Origin: an uncultured Clostridia bacterium
GTDB lineage: Bacteria; Bacillota_A; Clostridia; Oscillospirales; Oscillospiraceae
Direction of reading: 5' to 3'
NCBI GenBank assembly: GCA_947166955.1
Contig: CAMVGI010000047.1
Location: 1-8,213 of the forward strand
DNA length: 8,213 nt
The translations under genes were made by a program, and so were the position numbers. The notes beneath the pieces are model-generated. The model was not told where the DNA came from and did no database searches. It saw only the letters and a program-made list of their open reading frames with translations. The stretch's first letter is position 1, and each line of letters starts with the position of its first letter. Below are positions 1-5,980 of the stretch, in pieces.

Positions 1-1911
1 CTTTCCGCTGCCGACCGCAGTGGCGGTGATAGTCGCGCTGCCCCAGTCGTGCGCGTAATAACGACCGGAGGACGTAACGGATACCACGTCGGAATCGCTG
101 CTTCTCCACCGCACGCTGTCGGTGCTGGGATAGACCGTCGCAATCAGCCTGCCCGAGTCGCCGACGTACAGATCCAGCCACGTGCTGTCGAGCGAAACGC
201 CGGTCTTCGAGGAATCCGCCGCCGCGACGGCGGCGGTCGCGGCGCTTGTGATGCTGCCGGTCTGGACGGTGCTCTTGACCTCGCAGGTGATCGTTTTGCC
301 CTGCTCGGCGGCCGTCAGCTTGAACGTGTTGCCCGTCGCGCCGGAGATCGTCGCGCCGTTCGCCTTCCACTGATAGGAGAGAACCCCCGTGTTGTTGGAG
401 CCGCTGACCGTCGCGGTGAGCGTCTGGCCGACCTTCGCCGTGCCGGAAATCGTCACCGTGCCGGTGAGCGCGGGCATATTGCTGATCGTTACCGTGGCGG
501 TCCCGCTGTAGCCCACGCCGTTTGTGGTCGCCGTGGCGGTATAGGTCACGGCGCCGGCGGTAACGTCGGGCGAGGTCGTGTAAGCGTTGGACGTCGCGCC
601 GCCGATGGCGTCGCCGCCCCGCTTCCACGCATAGGTGCAGGCGACGGTATAATCGTTCCCGTTTGCCGTGACCTTTGCGGGGCTGAGCGCGGCGGTCAGC
701 GTTACGCCGGTTCCGTCGTGCGTCTTGTTCGTTTGCGCGGGCGTGACCGTCACCGCGGGCGTGCCGTCGACCACGCCTTTGAGGTACGTCGGGTGATTCA
801 GCGTAACGATGCTTTTTCCCGCGGCGAGCGCCTCGGCCTGCACGTCCTTGAACACGCCGCCCGAGACGGAAACGCCGTAGCGCACGCTGCTCGCGCCGGC
901 GCCGGAAGCCTTTGGGTGGACGACGACCGTGCCGTCGAATTCGCCGCCCGTGATGGTCAGCAGGGTGTCAGTCGTATTCAGATTCGGGTCGGTCTCATAG
1001 CCGTTGATCTTGTACCCGTTCGTCTGGTTTACGGACCGGAAAACGCCGCCCTCCACAAGCATCACGCCCGGATTGGCGCTGTTCGCTCCGGCGGTGCCGA
1101 CGCTCAGGGGATACGCGCCGACAAACGTGCCGCCGATGATCTTCGCCTTGCCCCAGCAGAGGATGGTGGCGGCGTTTGTATCCTGATTTTTCGCGCTGCT
1201 GTCAAACGTGCCGCCGGAGATGACCAGATAGCTGTAGTCGTCGTTTTTGACGACCGCCTTGCTCGTATAGGTCCCGCCTGTTCCGGTCAGGGACTTGCCC
1301 TGAAACGTGCCGCCGCTGATGTTCAGATACGCCACGGTGTCCGTATCCGCATAGGTCTTGGAAGCGCCGCTGACGTAGGAGGCAGCGACGAGGTCTGTCG
1401 TCGCCGCGGTGCCCGCGCCGGCATAGCTGTCCGTGCCGCCGGCCCAGCCGTTCGTGACCATGCTGTTGCCGCCGCTGCTGGCGTTGTCCGCTTTTACGCC
1501 CGCGCCGGTGATAAGGAGCCTGCCGTAGTTGCGGATGGTGTAATACTGGTCGGCGAGGAAAGCCCCGCCCTCCAGCGTGCAGGTCGCGTTCGGCTCCACG
1601 ATGAGCGCCGCGGCGTTCGCGCCCTTGGCGTGCACAAGTCCCGTGCCGCTGACGGTCGCGCTTGCGCCCGACTTGACGACGATCACGCTGCCAACGTCCG
1701 GCGCGACGGTGTAGGCGCCGAGATCCAGCCTGACGTTCGTGCCGGTGATCTCCACGCCGTTCGAGAGGCTGCCGCTCAAAGCATAGGTCACGCCGCTGCC
1801 GTCGAGGACGTGCTTCCCCGCGGCGGGAGAGGGCAGTTCCGCCGCGCGTGCGGGCAGCAGCGAGCCGAGCAGCGCGCAGGCAAAAAGCAGACTCAAGATC
1901 CTTCTTTTCAT
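1..1911 (-). CDS. Large secreted beta-helix / Ig-like repeat protein, 3' end outside window
   Basis: The reading frame is open from ATG at 1911 down to base 1 (637 codons, no stop), so only the N-terminal part is present. Residues 1-23 form a signal peptide (MKRR, hydrophobic core, cleavage after ARA). Residues about 24-380 are Gly/Thr/Ser-rich with seven GGxF turns (near residues 114, 201, 233, 260, 288, 323 and 351). From residue 201 on they are spaced about 27-35 residues apart, as expected for a right-handed beta-helix. Residues about 386-479 and 480-548 look like Ig-like domains, the second containing SYQWKANG. Residues about 568-637 resemble a group-2 bacterial Ig-like (BIG2) domain, with LYVGDSG, RWRSSDSDVVSV and GSATITATA. 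A surface or matrix adhesin is the likely role, but ligand and anchoring mode cannot be seen. ATG 1920 is in frame but only 1 nt from the ribosome binding site, so 1911 is preferred. Confidence 0.85.
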   Translation of the reverse strand, partial: MKRRILSLLFACALLGSLLPARAAELPSPAAGKHVLDGSGVTYALSGSLSNGVEITGTNVRLDLGAYTVAPDVGSVIVVKSGASATVSGTGLVHAKGANAAALIVEPNATCTLEGGAFLADQYYTIRNYGRLLITGAGVKADNASSGGNSMVTNGWAGGTDSYAGAGTAATTDLVAASYVSGASKTYADTDTVAYLNISGGTFQGKSLTGTGGTYTSKAVVKNDDYSYLVISGGTFDSSAKNQDTNAATILCWGKAKIIGGTFVGAYPLSVGTAGANSANPGVMLVEGGVFRSVNQTNGYKINGYETDPNLNTTDTLLTITGGEFDGTVVVHPKASGAGASSVRYGVSVSGGVFKDVQAEALAAGKSIVTLNHPTYLKGVVDGTPAVTVTPAQTNKTHDGTGVTLTAALSPAKVTANGNDYTVACTYAWKRGGDAIGGATSNAYTTSPDVTAGAVTYTATATTNGVGYSGTATVTISNMPALTGTVTISGTAKVGQTLTATVSGSNNTGVLSYQWKANGATISGATGNTFKLTAAEQGKTITCEVKSTVQTGSITSAATAAVAAADSSKTGVSLDSTWLDLYVGDSGRLIATVYPSTDSVRWRSSDSDVVSVTSSGRYYAHDWGSATITATAVGSGK

Positions 1912-1921
1912 TTCACTCATT

Positions 1922-1926
1922 CTCCT
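1922..1926 (-). promoter_or_regulatory. Ribosome binding site of the secreted protein gene
   Basis: On the minus strand AGGAG lies 10 nt before ATG 1911. It is only 1 nt before the alternative in-frame ATG at 1920, which is too close for normal initiation. The site therefore decides the start in favour of 1911. Confidence 0.65.
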
Positions 1927-1944
1927 GTCTGAGCATTGTTTTCG

Positions 1945-1972
1945 CGGTATCGCTTGGCAAATGCCGATACCG
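1945..1972. repeat. 8-bp inverted repeat in the 5' leader of the minus-strand gene
   Basis: CGGTATCG (1945-1952) and CGATACCG (1965-1972) are perfect inverted copies separated by 12 nt. A further CGATAC follows at 1971-1976, giving a short tandem of the right arm. The repeat lies between the predicted transcription start (about 1982) and the start codon at 1911. It could be an operator or an mRNA hairpin. I cannot assign a regulator. Confidence 0.5.
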
Positions 1973-1988
1973 ATACTATTTTATCTTA

Positions 1989-2016
1989 ATTATACAATTC
2001 TTGCCGGAAATGGCAA
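1989..2016 (-). promoter_or_regulatory. Sigma-A promoter for the secreted protein gene
   Basis: On the minus strand, TTGCCA (2016-2011, 5 of 6 matches to TTGACA) is followed after 16 nt by a perfect TATAAT (1994-1989). Transcription would start near 1982 and give a leader of about 70 nt. The surrounding DNA is distinctly AT-rich compared with the coding regions. Confidence 0.65.
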
Positions 2017-2017
2017 G
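2000..2017. repeat. 6-bp inverted repeat overlapping the -35 element
   Basis: CTTGCC (2000-2005) and GGCAAG (2012-2017) are inverted copies separated by 6 nt. They cover the -35 box and part of the spacer of the minus-strand promoter, a classical position for a repressor operator. The arms are short, so chance occurrence is possible. Confidence 0.35.
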
Positions 2018-2048
2018 GCAAAATATTATGTCAACATGTAGATTTGGG

Positions 2049-2077
2049 TGTTCCGTTTTTGTAAAATATGCTATAAT
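2049..2077 (+). promoter_or_regulatory. TG-extended sigma-A promoter of the three-gene operon
   Basis: TATAAT at 2072-2077 is preceded by TG at 2069-2070, giving the extended -10 form TGcTATAAT. The best -35 at 17-nt spacing is the weak TGTTCC (2049-2054), which fits promoters that rely on the extended -10. Transcription would begin near 2084, only about 23 nt before the first start codon. Confidence 0.7.
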
Positions 2078-2093
2078 CGATCAGAGATCAACG

Positions 2094-2100
2094 AAGGAGG
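2094..2100 (+). promoter_or_regulatory. Ribosome binding site of the lipocalin-like gene
   Basis: AAGGAGG is a near-perfect Shine-Dalgarno sequence 6 nt before ATG 2107. It fixes the start of the first operon gene. Confidence 0.85.
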
Positions 2101-2106
2101 CGCACG

Positions 2107-3237
2107 ATGGCGAATATCAGCGACCTCAGCCGCGACGGCTGGATGCTCAAGGGCCCGCTTGCCGAGAAGGGCTACGATTGGTGGTGGCATTCCTTCACCG
2201 CGGAGAACGCGGAAACGGGCGAGCGCAAGCCGTTTTACATCGAGTTTTTCACCTGCAATCCCGCGCTCGCGGAGGACGAGCCGCGCATCGTGTGGAACAT
2301 CCCCGCGCTGCTGCGCGGCGATTTGAAGCCGTCCTATATGATGGTCAACGCGGGCTTCTGGGGCGAGGAAAAGGGGCAGCTCCACCGCTTTTTCGCGTGG
2401 AAGGACGTGCGCGTGCGCGACGGGATACCCTACGAGATCGGCGCGGCGGACTGCTTTTGCAGCGAGACCCACACGCGCGGCAGCGTCGACGTGTCGGCGG
2501 AGGACGCGCGGGCGCATCCCGAGTGGATGAGCGACGCGGGCAGCATGACGTGGGACCTTGCCATCGACAAGAAGGTGGCGTTCCACGTCGGCTACGGCGC
2601 GGACGAGTTTTTCCGCGAGCGCAACGCGTTCGAGATGTTCTGGCACGCCGAGGGCATGAAGACCGAGTACAGCGGCGAGCTGACCTTGAACGGCGTGCGC
2701 TACGTCGTGCGTCCCGAGACCTGCTACGGCTACGCGGACAAGAATTGGGGCGCGGATTTCACAAGCCCGTGGGTGTGGCTGTCGTCGAACGACCTCGTGA
2801 GTAAAATTACGGGCGAACGCCTTCGCGACAGCGTGTTTGAGATCGGCGGCGGGCGGCCCAAGGCGTTCGGCGTCGCGCTGGAGCGAAAGCTTTTGGGCGC
2901 GTTTTGGTACGAGGGGAAGAACTACGAGTTCAATTTCTCGAAATTCTGGACGCATTCCGAGACGGAGTTCGAGTGCCGCGAGACGGAGGACGAGATCGTC
3001 TGGCACGTCGTGCAGACGACGCTGACGGCGAAGCTTGTGACCGACATCCGCTGCAAAAAGCGCGATATGCTGCACATCCGCTACGAATCGCCCGCGGGCG
3101 AGCTGCGGCACAAGAAGCTTTGGAACGGCGGAAACGGCTATGGCACATTGAAACTCTATAAGCTGCATAACGGCGCGGAGACGCTGATCGACGAGATCGC
3201 CGCCGAAAGCGTCGGCTGCGAGTACGGCGAGTATTGA
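2107..3237 (+). CDS. Lipocalin-like protein of the tocopherol cyclase / CrtC type, function unknown
   Basis: This is a complete 376-aa cytosolic protein with no signal peptide or membrane segment. It is rich in Trp, Phe and Tyr in alternating patterns, as in a large beta-barrel. Distinctive parts are KGYDWWWHSF (21-30), the FWHAEGMKTEYSGEL segment (178-192), YGYADKNWGADFTSPWVWLS (207-226) and a C-terminal LWNGGNGYGTLKLYKL stretch. The YADKNWG plus Trp-rich segment resembles the signature of tocopherol-cyclase-like and hydroxyneurosporene-hydratase-like lipocalins. Those families bind or modify hydrophobic, often isoprenoid, substrates. I recall near-identical hypothetical proteins in other Clostridia, but I know of no tested function. 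No tocopherol pathway is visible, so cyclase activity should not be assumed. It is the first gene of an operon, ends in tandem stops (TGATAA), and lies 19 nt before the MoxR-type ATPase gene. Confidence 0.75.
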   Translation: MANISDLSRDGWMLKGPLAEKGYDWWWHSFTAENAETGERKPFYIEFFTCNPALAEDEPRIVWNIPALLRGDLKPSYMMVNAGFWGEEKGQLHRFFAWKDVRVRDGIPYEIGAADCFCSETHTRGSVDVSAEDARAHPEWMSDAGSMTWDLAIDKKVAFHVGYGADEFFRERNAFEMFWHAEGMKTEYSGELTLNGVRYVVRPETCYGYADKNWGADFTSPWVWLSSNDLVSKITGERLRDSVFEIGGGRPKAFGVALERKLLGAFWYEGKNYEFNFSKFWTHSETEFECRETEDEIVWHVVQTTLTAKLVTDIRCKKRDMLHIRYESPAGELRHKKLWNGGNGYGTLKLYKLHNGAETLIDEIAAESVGCEYGEY

Positions 3238-3240
3238 TAA

Positions 3241-3246
3241 GAGGAG
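3241..3246 (+). promoter_or_regulatory. Ribosome binding site of the MoxR-type ATPase gene
   Basis: GAGGAG lies 10 nt before ATG 3257, immediately after the tandem stop codons of the upstream gene. No promoter or terminator fits in the 19-nt gap, so the two genes are co-transcribed. Confidence 0.7.
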
Positions 3247-3256
3247 AGACGACGAG

Positions 3257-4180
3257 ATGAAAGAACTGCTTGCATTTTTGGAACAAGAGGGCGTGGACGG
3301 TGAGCTGCTGCGCGGCGTGGAGGCGTTCCGCGCGAAATATCCCGCCGCGCCGGAGCTTTCCGGACGCGTGCCGCAGCCGGAGTATTTCTACTACGGCAAA
3401 AAGACGTGGGAGCTTGCCATCGCCGCGCTGCTCGCGGGGAAGAACCTGCTGCTCGCGGGGCCGAAGGCGACGGGCAAGAACGTGCTGTGCGAAAACCTCG
3501 GCGCGCTGTTCGGCCGTCCCGTTTGGAACGTGTCCTTCCACATCAACACCGATGCGTCGTACCTCGTCGGGACCGACACCTACGACGGGCGCGCGGTGGT
3601 GTTCCGCCCCGGCCCCATCTGGCTGTGCGCGGCGCAGGGTGGCTTCGGCGTGCTCGACGAGATCAACATGGCGAAGAACGAGGCGCTTGCCGTGCTGCAC
3701 GCGGCGCTGGACTTCCGCCGCAGCCTCGATGTGCCGGGCTATGAGAAGACCGACCTCAGACCCGAAACGCGCTTCATCGCCACGATGAACTACGGCTACG
3801 CCGGTACGCGCGACCTCAACGAGGCGCTGACCTCGCGCTTCGCCGTGCTGGATATGCCGGTCATTTCGGAGGAAAATCTGCAAAAGCTCATCTCCCGCCG
3901 CTATCCGAGCATCAACGTCAAGATCCGCGACCAGCTTGCGCGGCTCTACGCCGAGCTGGAGCGCAAGGCGGAGAGCGCCGAGATCTCCGACAGCGCGCTC
4001 GACCTGCGCGGCCTGCTCGACGCGATCGCGCTGATGGAGCAGGGGCTTTCCTCGGGCGACGCGCTTACGATGTGCGTGGTCAACAAGTCGTTCGACGCGT
4101 ACGAGCGCGGCCTCATCCGCGACGTGATCGCCGCGCGCATCCCCGCCGACCTCACGAAGAGCGTCGTGTTCACGGCATGA
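3257..4180 (+). CDS. MoxR-type AAA+ ATPase (CbbQ/NorQ-like)
   Basis: This complete 307-aa AAA+ ATPase has the usual length of the CbbQ/NirQ/NorQ branch of MoxR proteins. Visible motifs are Walker A GPKATGKN (68-75), Walker B FGVLDE (130-135), sensor 1 FIATMN (173-178, Asn178), an arginine-finger candidate in ALTSRF (Arg194), and a sensor-2 candidate Arg251 in ALDLRGLLDA. The Walker A ends GKN rather than GK[ST]. The Walker B glutamate (Glu135) is present, so hydrolysis is plausible. Such ATPases form rings that work with a VWA protein to remodel or activate an enzyme, for example Rubisco (CbbQ/CbbO) or nitric oxide reductase (NorQ/NorD). The stop codon overlaps the start of the VWA gene by ATGA (4177-4180), implying translational coupling and a fixed subunit ratio. 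The family call is firm; the client enzyme is unknown. Confidence 0.9.
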   Translation: MKELLAFLEQEGVDGELLRGVEAFRAKYPAAPELSGRVPQPEYFYYGKKTWELAIAALLAGKNLLLAGPKATGKNVLCENLGALFGRPVWNVSFHINTDASYLVGTDTYDGRAVVFRPGPIWLCAAQGGFGVLDEINMAKNEALAVLHAALDFRRSLDVPGYEKTDLRPETRFIATMNYGYAGTRDLNEALTSRFAVLDMPVISEENLQKLISRRYPSINVKIRDQLARLYAELERKAESAEISDSALDLRGLLDAIALMEQGLSSGDALTMCVVNKSFDAYERGLIRDVIAARIPADLTKSVVFTA

Positions 4181-5915
4181 TCAAGAAACGTTTTTCGGGC
4201 AGCGCCCGCCGCGCGCGCAACATCGTGTGGAACGCCGCGGCGCGCTACGATTTCGAGCCGCCGTTCCTCGCGTTCTTCCCGAACGGGGAACCCGACCACT
4301 ACTTCAACATGGTCATCGGGCTTGCGGAGAAGTGGCTCGACCTGCCGCGCATCTGGGCGTTTTTCGAGCGCTACGGCGGCGATCACCGCGCGGAGGAGTT
4401 CGACGAGTTCCTTTGGCTCGGCGTTGAAAACTGCGTGTACGAAAAAGAACTTGCCGAGCGTCCCGTTCTCGAAGCGCTGCGCCGCGCGCGCGCGGAAAAG
4501 TTCTATGCGATGCAGCAGCGGCTCTCGCGCCAGCAGATGGAGATGCAGAGCATGCCCGTCTACACGCAGCAGGAGGCGCGCTGGGCGGCCGTTCTGGGAC
4601 GGAGCGCGCTCCTCTCGCCGCGCGAGAAAAACGCATGGCGGAGGCGCTGCGCTTTTCCGGCGCGCTCGACACCGACGGCGTGCTGGACGCGATGGAGGCG
4701 TTTTTGCGCGAGTTCTTCCGCTTTACGCCGCCCGATGCGCCCGCCGCGCCGAAAAAGGGCGGGGCGCTCGCAAAGCTGTTGCTGCGCCATGAGCACCGCA
4801 GGCACGACCGCCTGCTCGTGCGCACCGGCACCGGCGAGGGCGACCATCCGCGCGCGGTGCAGCTTCGGCATATCAACATGGGCCGCCACACAGGGCCGAC
4901 GGAGAAGGACGCGGCGTTCGTCCGCGCCGTGTTCGGGCCGAGCGCGCTGACGGACGGCGAGCTGCGCATCCTCGAAAACGAGCTGTGCGTCGGAAACGAC
5001 GAGGGCTGCCGCCTTTGGGTGACGAAGGGCGCGGGCGAAAACGCGTCCGCGCAGGCGGAGCGCGCGGACGGCGAGGCCGCCGACGTGCGCCGCAGCGCCG
5101 CGCTCCAAAAGGAGCGCAACGAGGCGTTTTTGCGCGAGCACGCCGCGCAGACGCGCGGCAGCATCCGCCGCCTCTCCACGCGCATCGACACGATCTTTTC
5201 CTCGTACCTCCGCCATATGCCGGAGCCGGCGCGCGCGGGACGCGCCCGCAGCGAGGCGCCGTACCGCCGGCCGGTGCTGAACGATGCGCGCGTGTTCCTC
5301 AAAAACGGCGAGGAGGTCGAGCCGGAGCTCTGCGTCGATTTGCTGCTCGACGCGTCGCAGTCGCGCATGAACTGGCAGGAGGTGCTTTCCTGCGAGGCGT
5401 ACGTCATCGCCAAGAGCCTCGAAAAAGCGCACATCCCCGTGCGCGTGTGCGCGTTTCGCAGCCTGCGGGGCTATACGGTCCTTGAGACGCTCAAGGGCTA
5501 CGCCGACGCCTGCGAGGGCGTGACGCGCTACTTCGCCGCGGGCTGGAACCGCGACGCGCTGGCGCTGGAGGCGATGGGACGGCTGGACGACGCGGCGATG
5601 CGCGGCAAGCAGCGCGTTCTGCTCGTGCTGACCGACGCCAGCCCCAACGATTCAACGCCGCTTGCGGGCGAGGGGCTTCTGCTCCCGCGCGAGTACGAGG
5701 GCGCGGCGGCGGTCAGGGCGGCGGAGGACGCGGTGCGCGGCTTACGCGCGGACGGTGTCCGCGTCGGCGCGGTGTTCCACGGCAGCACGGCGCATTTGGA
5801 GAACGTCAGCCAGATCTACGGCCACGCCTACGTGCGCATCCAAAAGGCCGCCCAGCTTGCGCAGGGCGTGAGCGACCTGCTGCTGATGCTGCTGCGCGAG
5901 GCGCGGACGGACTGA
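4177..5915 (+). CDS. VWA-domain (NorD/CobT-like) partner of the MoxR ATPase, -1 frame break near 4627-4632
   Basis: The gene starts with ATG 4177, overlapping the ATPase stop. It reads sensibly to about 4632 (residues 1-152, with FPNGEPDHYFNMVIGLAEKW and a Gln/Met-rich stretch), then continues one frame back to the stop at 5913-5915. Restored, it encodes about 579 aa. The second part holds a C-terminal VWA domain with a MIDAS DxSxS motif (DASQS, at 5349-5363) and the later VLTDASPND (near 5628-5654), the pattern of NorD- and CobT-type VWA proteins. The original frame runs on to 4950, but only as Arg/Ser/Ala/Cys-rich out-of-frame sequence. A second start at ATG 4635 would give a 426-aa protein, but no ribosome binding site precedes it. 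Together with the ATPase it should form a chaperone pair acting on a partner protein. Assembly error, true mutation and programmed frameshift remain open. Confidence 0.8.
4626..4632 (+). other. Frame break at A5 run: homopolymer indel or -1 frameshift site
   Basis: The sequence reads GAG AAA AAC in the upstream frame. A shift of -1 after AAC (4630-4632) continues as CGC ATG GCG GAG, the frame encoding the VWA domain. One extra A in the run would give the same join (REKKRMAEALRF). The heptamer G AAA AAC resembles the bacterial slippery motif A AAA AAC, but its first base does not match the canonical pattern. I see no Shine-Dalgarno-like stimulator at the usual upstream distance. Confidence 0.6.
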
Positions 5916-5916
5916 A

Positions 5917-5940
5917 CGGCAAAAAAGTGTTGCCGGTTTT
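5917..5940 (+). terminator. Weak intrinsic terminator candidate after the operon
   Basis: CGGCAA (5917-5922) pairs with TTGCCG (5930-5935) across a 7-nt loop and is followed by GTTTT. The stem begins 2 nt after the VWA gene stop. It is short, with a short T-run, so readthrough into the next gene is likely. The 3' arm is also the -35 box of the next promoter. Confidence 0.4.
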
Positions 5941-5958
5941 GCGGTTTTGGCGTATAAA
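5930..5958 (+). promoter_or_regulatory. Sigma-A promoter of the second secreted protein gene
   Basis: TTGCCG (5930-5935) and TATAAA (5953-5958) are separated by 17 nt. Transcription would begin near 5965, giving a very short leader before ATG 5981. The -35 resembles that of the other secreted protein gene (TTGCCA). Confidence 0.55.
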
Positions 5959-5967
5959 GGAACAGAC

Positions 5968-5972
5968 GGAGG
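5968..5972 (+). promoter_or_regulatory. Ribosome binding site deciding the ATG 5981 start
   Basis: GGAGG lies 8 nt before ATG 5981. It selects this start over an upstream in-frame GTG at 5927, which would add 18 residues in front of the signal peptide and would lie ahead of the -10 box. Confidence 0.75.
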
Positions 5973-5980
5973 GTAAAACC

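Noticed and set aside
1867..1911. Lipoprotein signal (LFAC) in the first secreted protein
   Set aside because: The Cys is at residue 12, within a hydrophobic core that continues beyond it, and a good ARA cleavage site follows at residue 23.
49..1932. Long plus-strand open frame (627 codons) opposite the first secreted protein gene
   Set aside because: Its translation is Arg/Ala/Gly/Val-rich with no domain. It mirrors a GC-rich gene whose minus-strand product has a signal peptide, repeats and Ig/BIG2 domains.
2029..2034. Perfect TTGACA on the minus strand as the -35 for the secreted protein gene
   Set aside because: It is 34 nt from the TATAAT box, and no usable -10 lies 16-18 nt downstream of it. 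TTGCCA at 2011-2016 has correct spacing.
2071..3168. Minus-strand open frame opposite the lipocalin-like gene
   Set aside because: Its start side lies within the plus-strand gene, it has no convincing ribosome binding site, and its composition is typical of a shadow frame.
4633..4950. Continuation of the first VWA frame as a real 258-aa protein
   Set aside because: After 4632 the translation becomes Arg/Ser/Cys/Ala-rich without pattern, while the frame one base back reads as good protein. It could be real only as the short product of a frameshift.
4313..5434. Minus-strand open frame opposite the VWA gene
   Set aside because: The Ser/Arg/Ala-rich translation without domains is what the complement of this GC-rich gene would give; the plus strand carries the MIDAS motifs.
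4635..5915. Independent gene starting at ATG 4635
   Set aside because: No Shine-Dalgarno sequence precedes it, and it begins exactly where the upstream frame loses protein character, so it is better read as the second half of one gene.
5927..5980. GTG 5927 as start of the second secreted protein
   Set aside because: It lies upstream of the predicted transcription start, lacks a ribosome binding site and would put 18 residues before a normal signal peptide.
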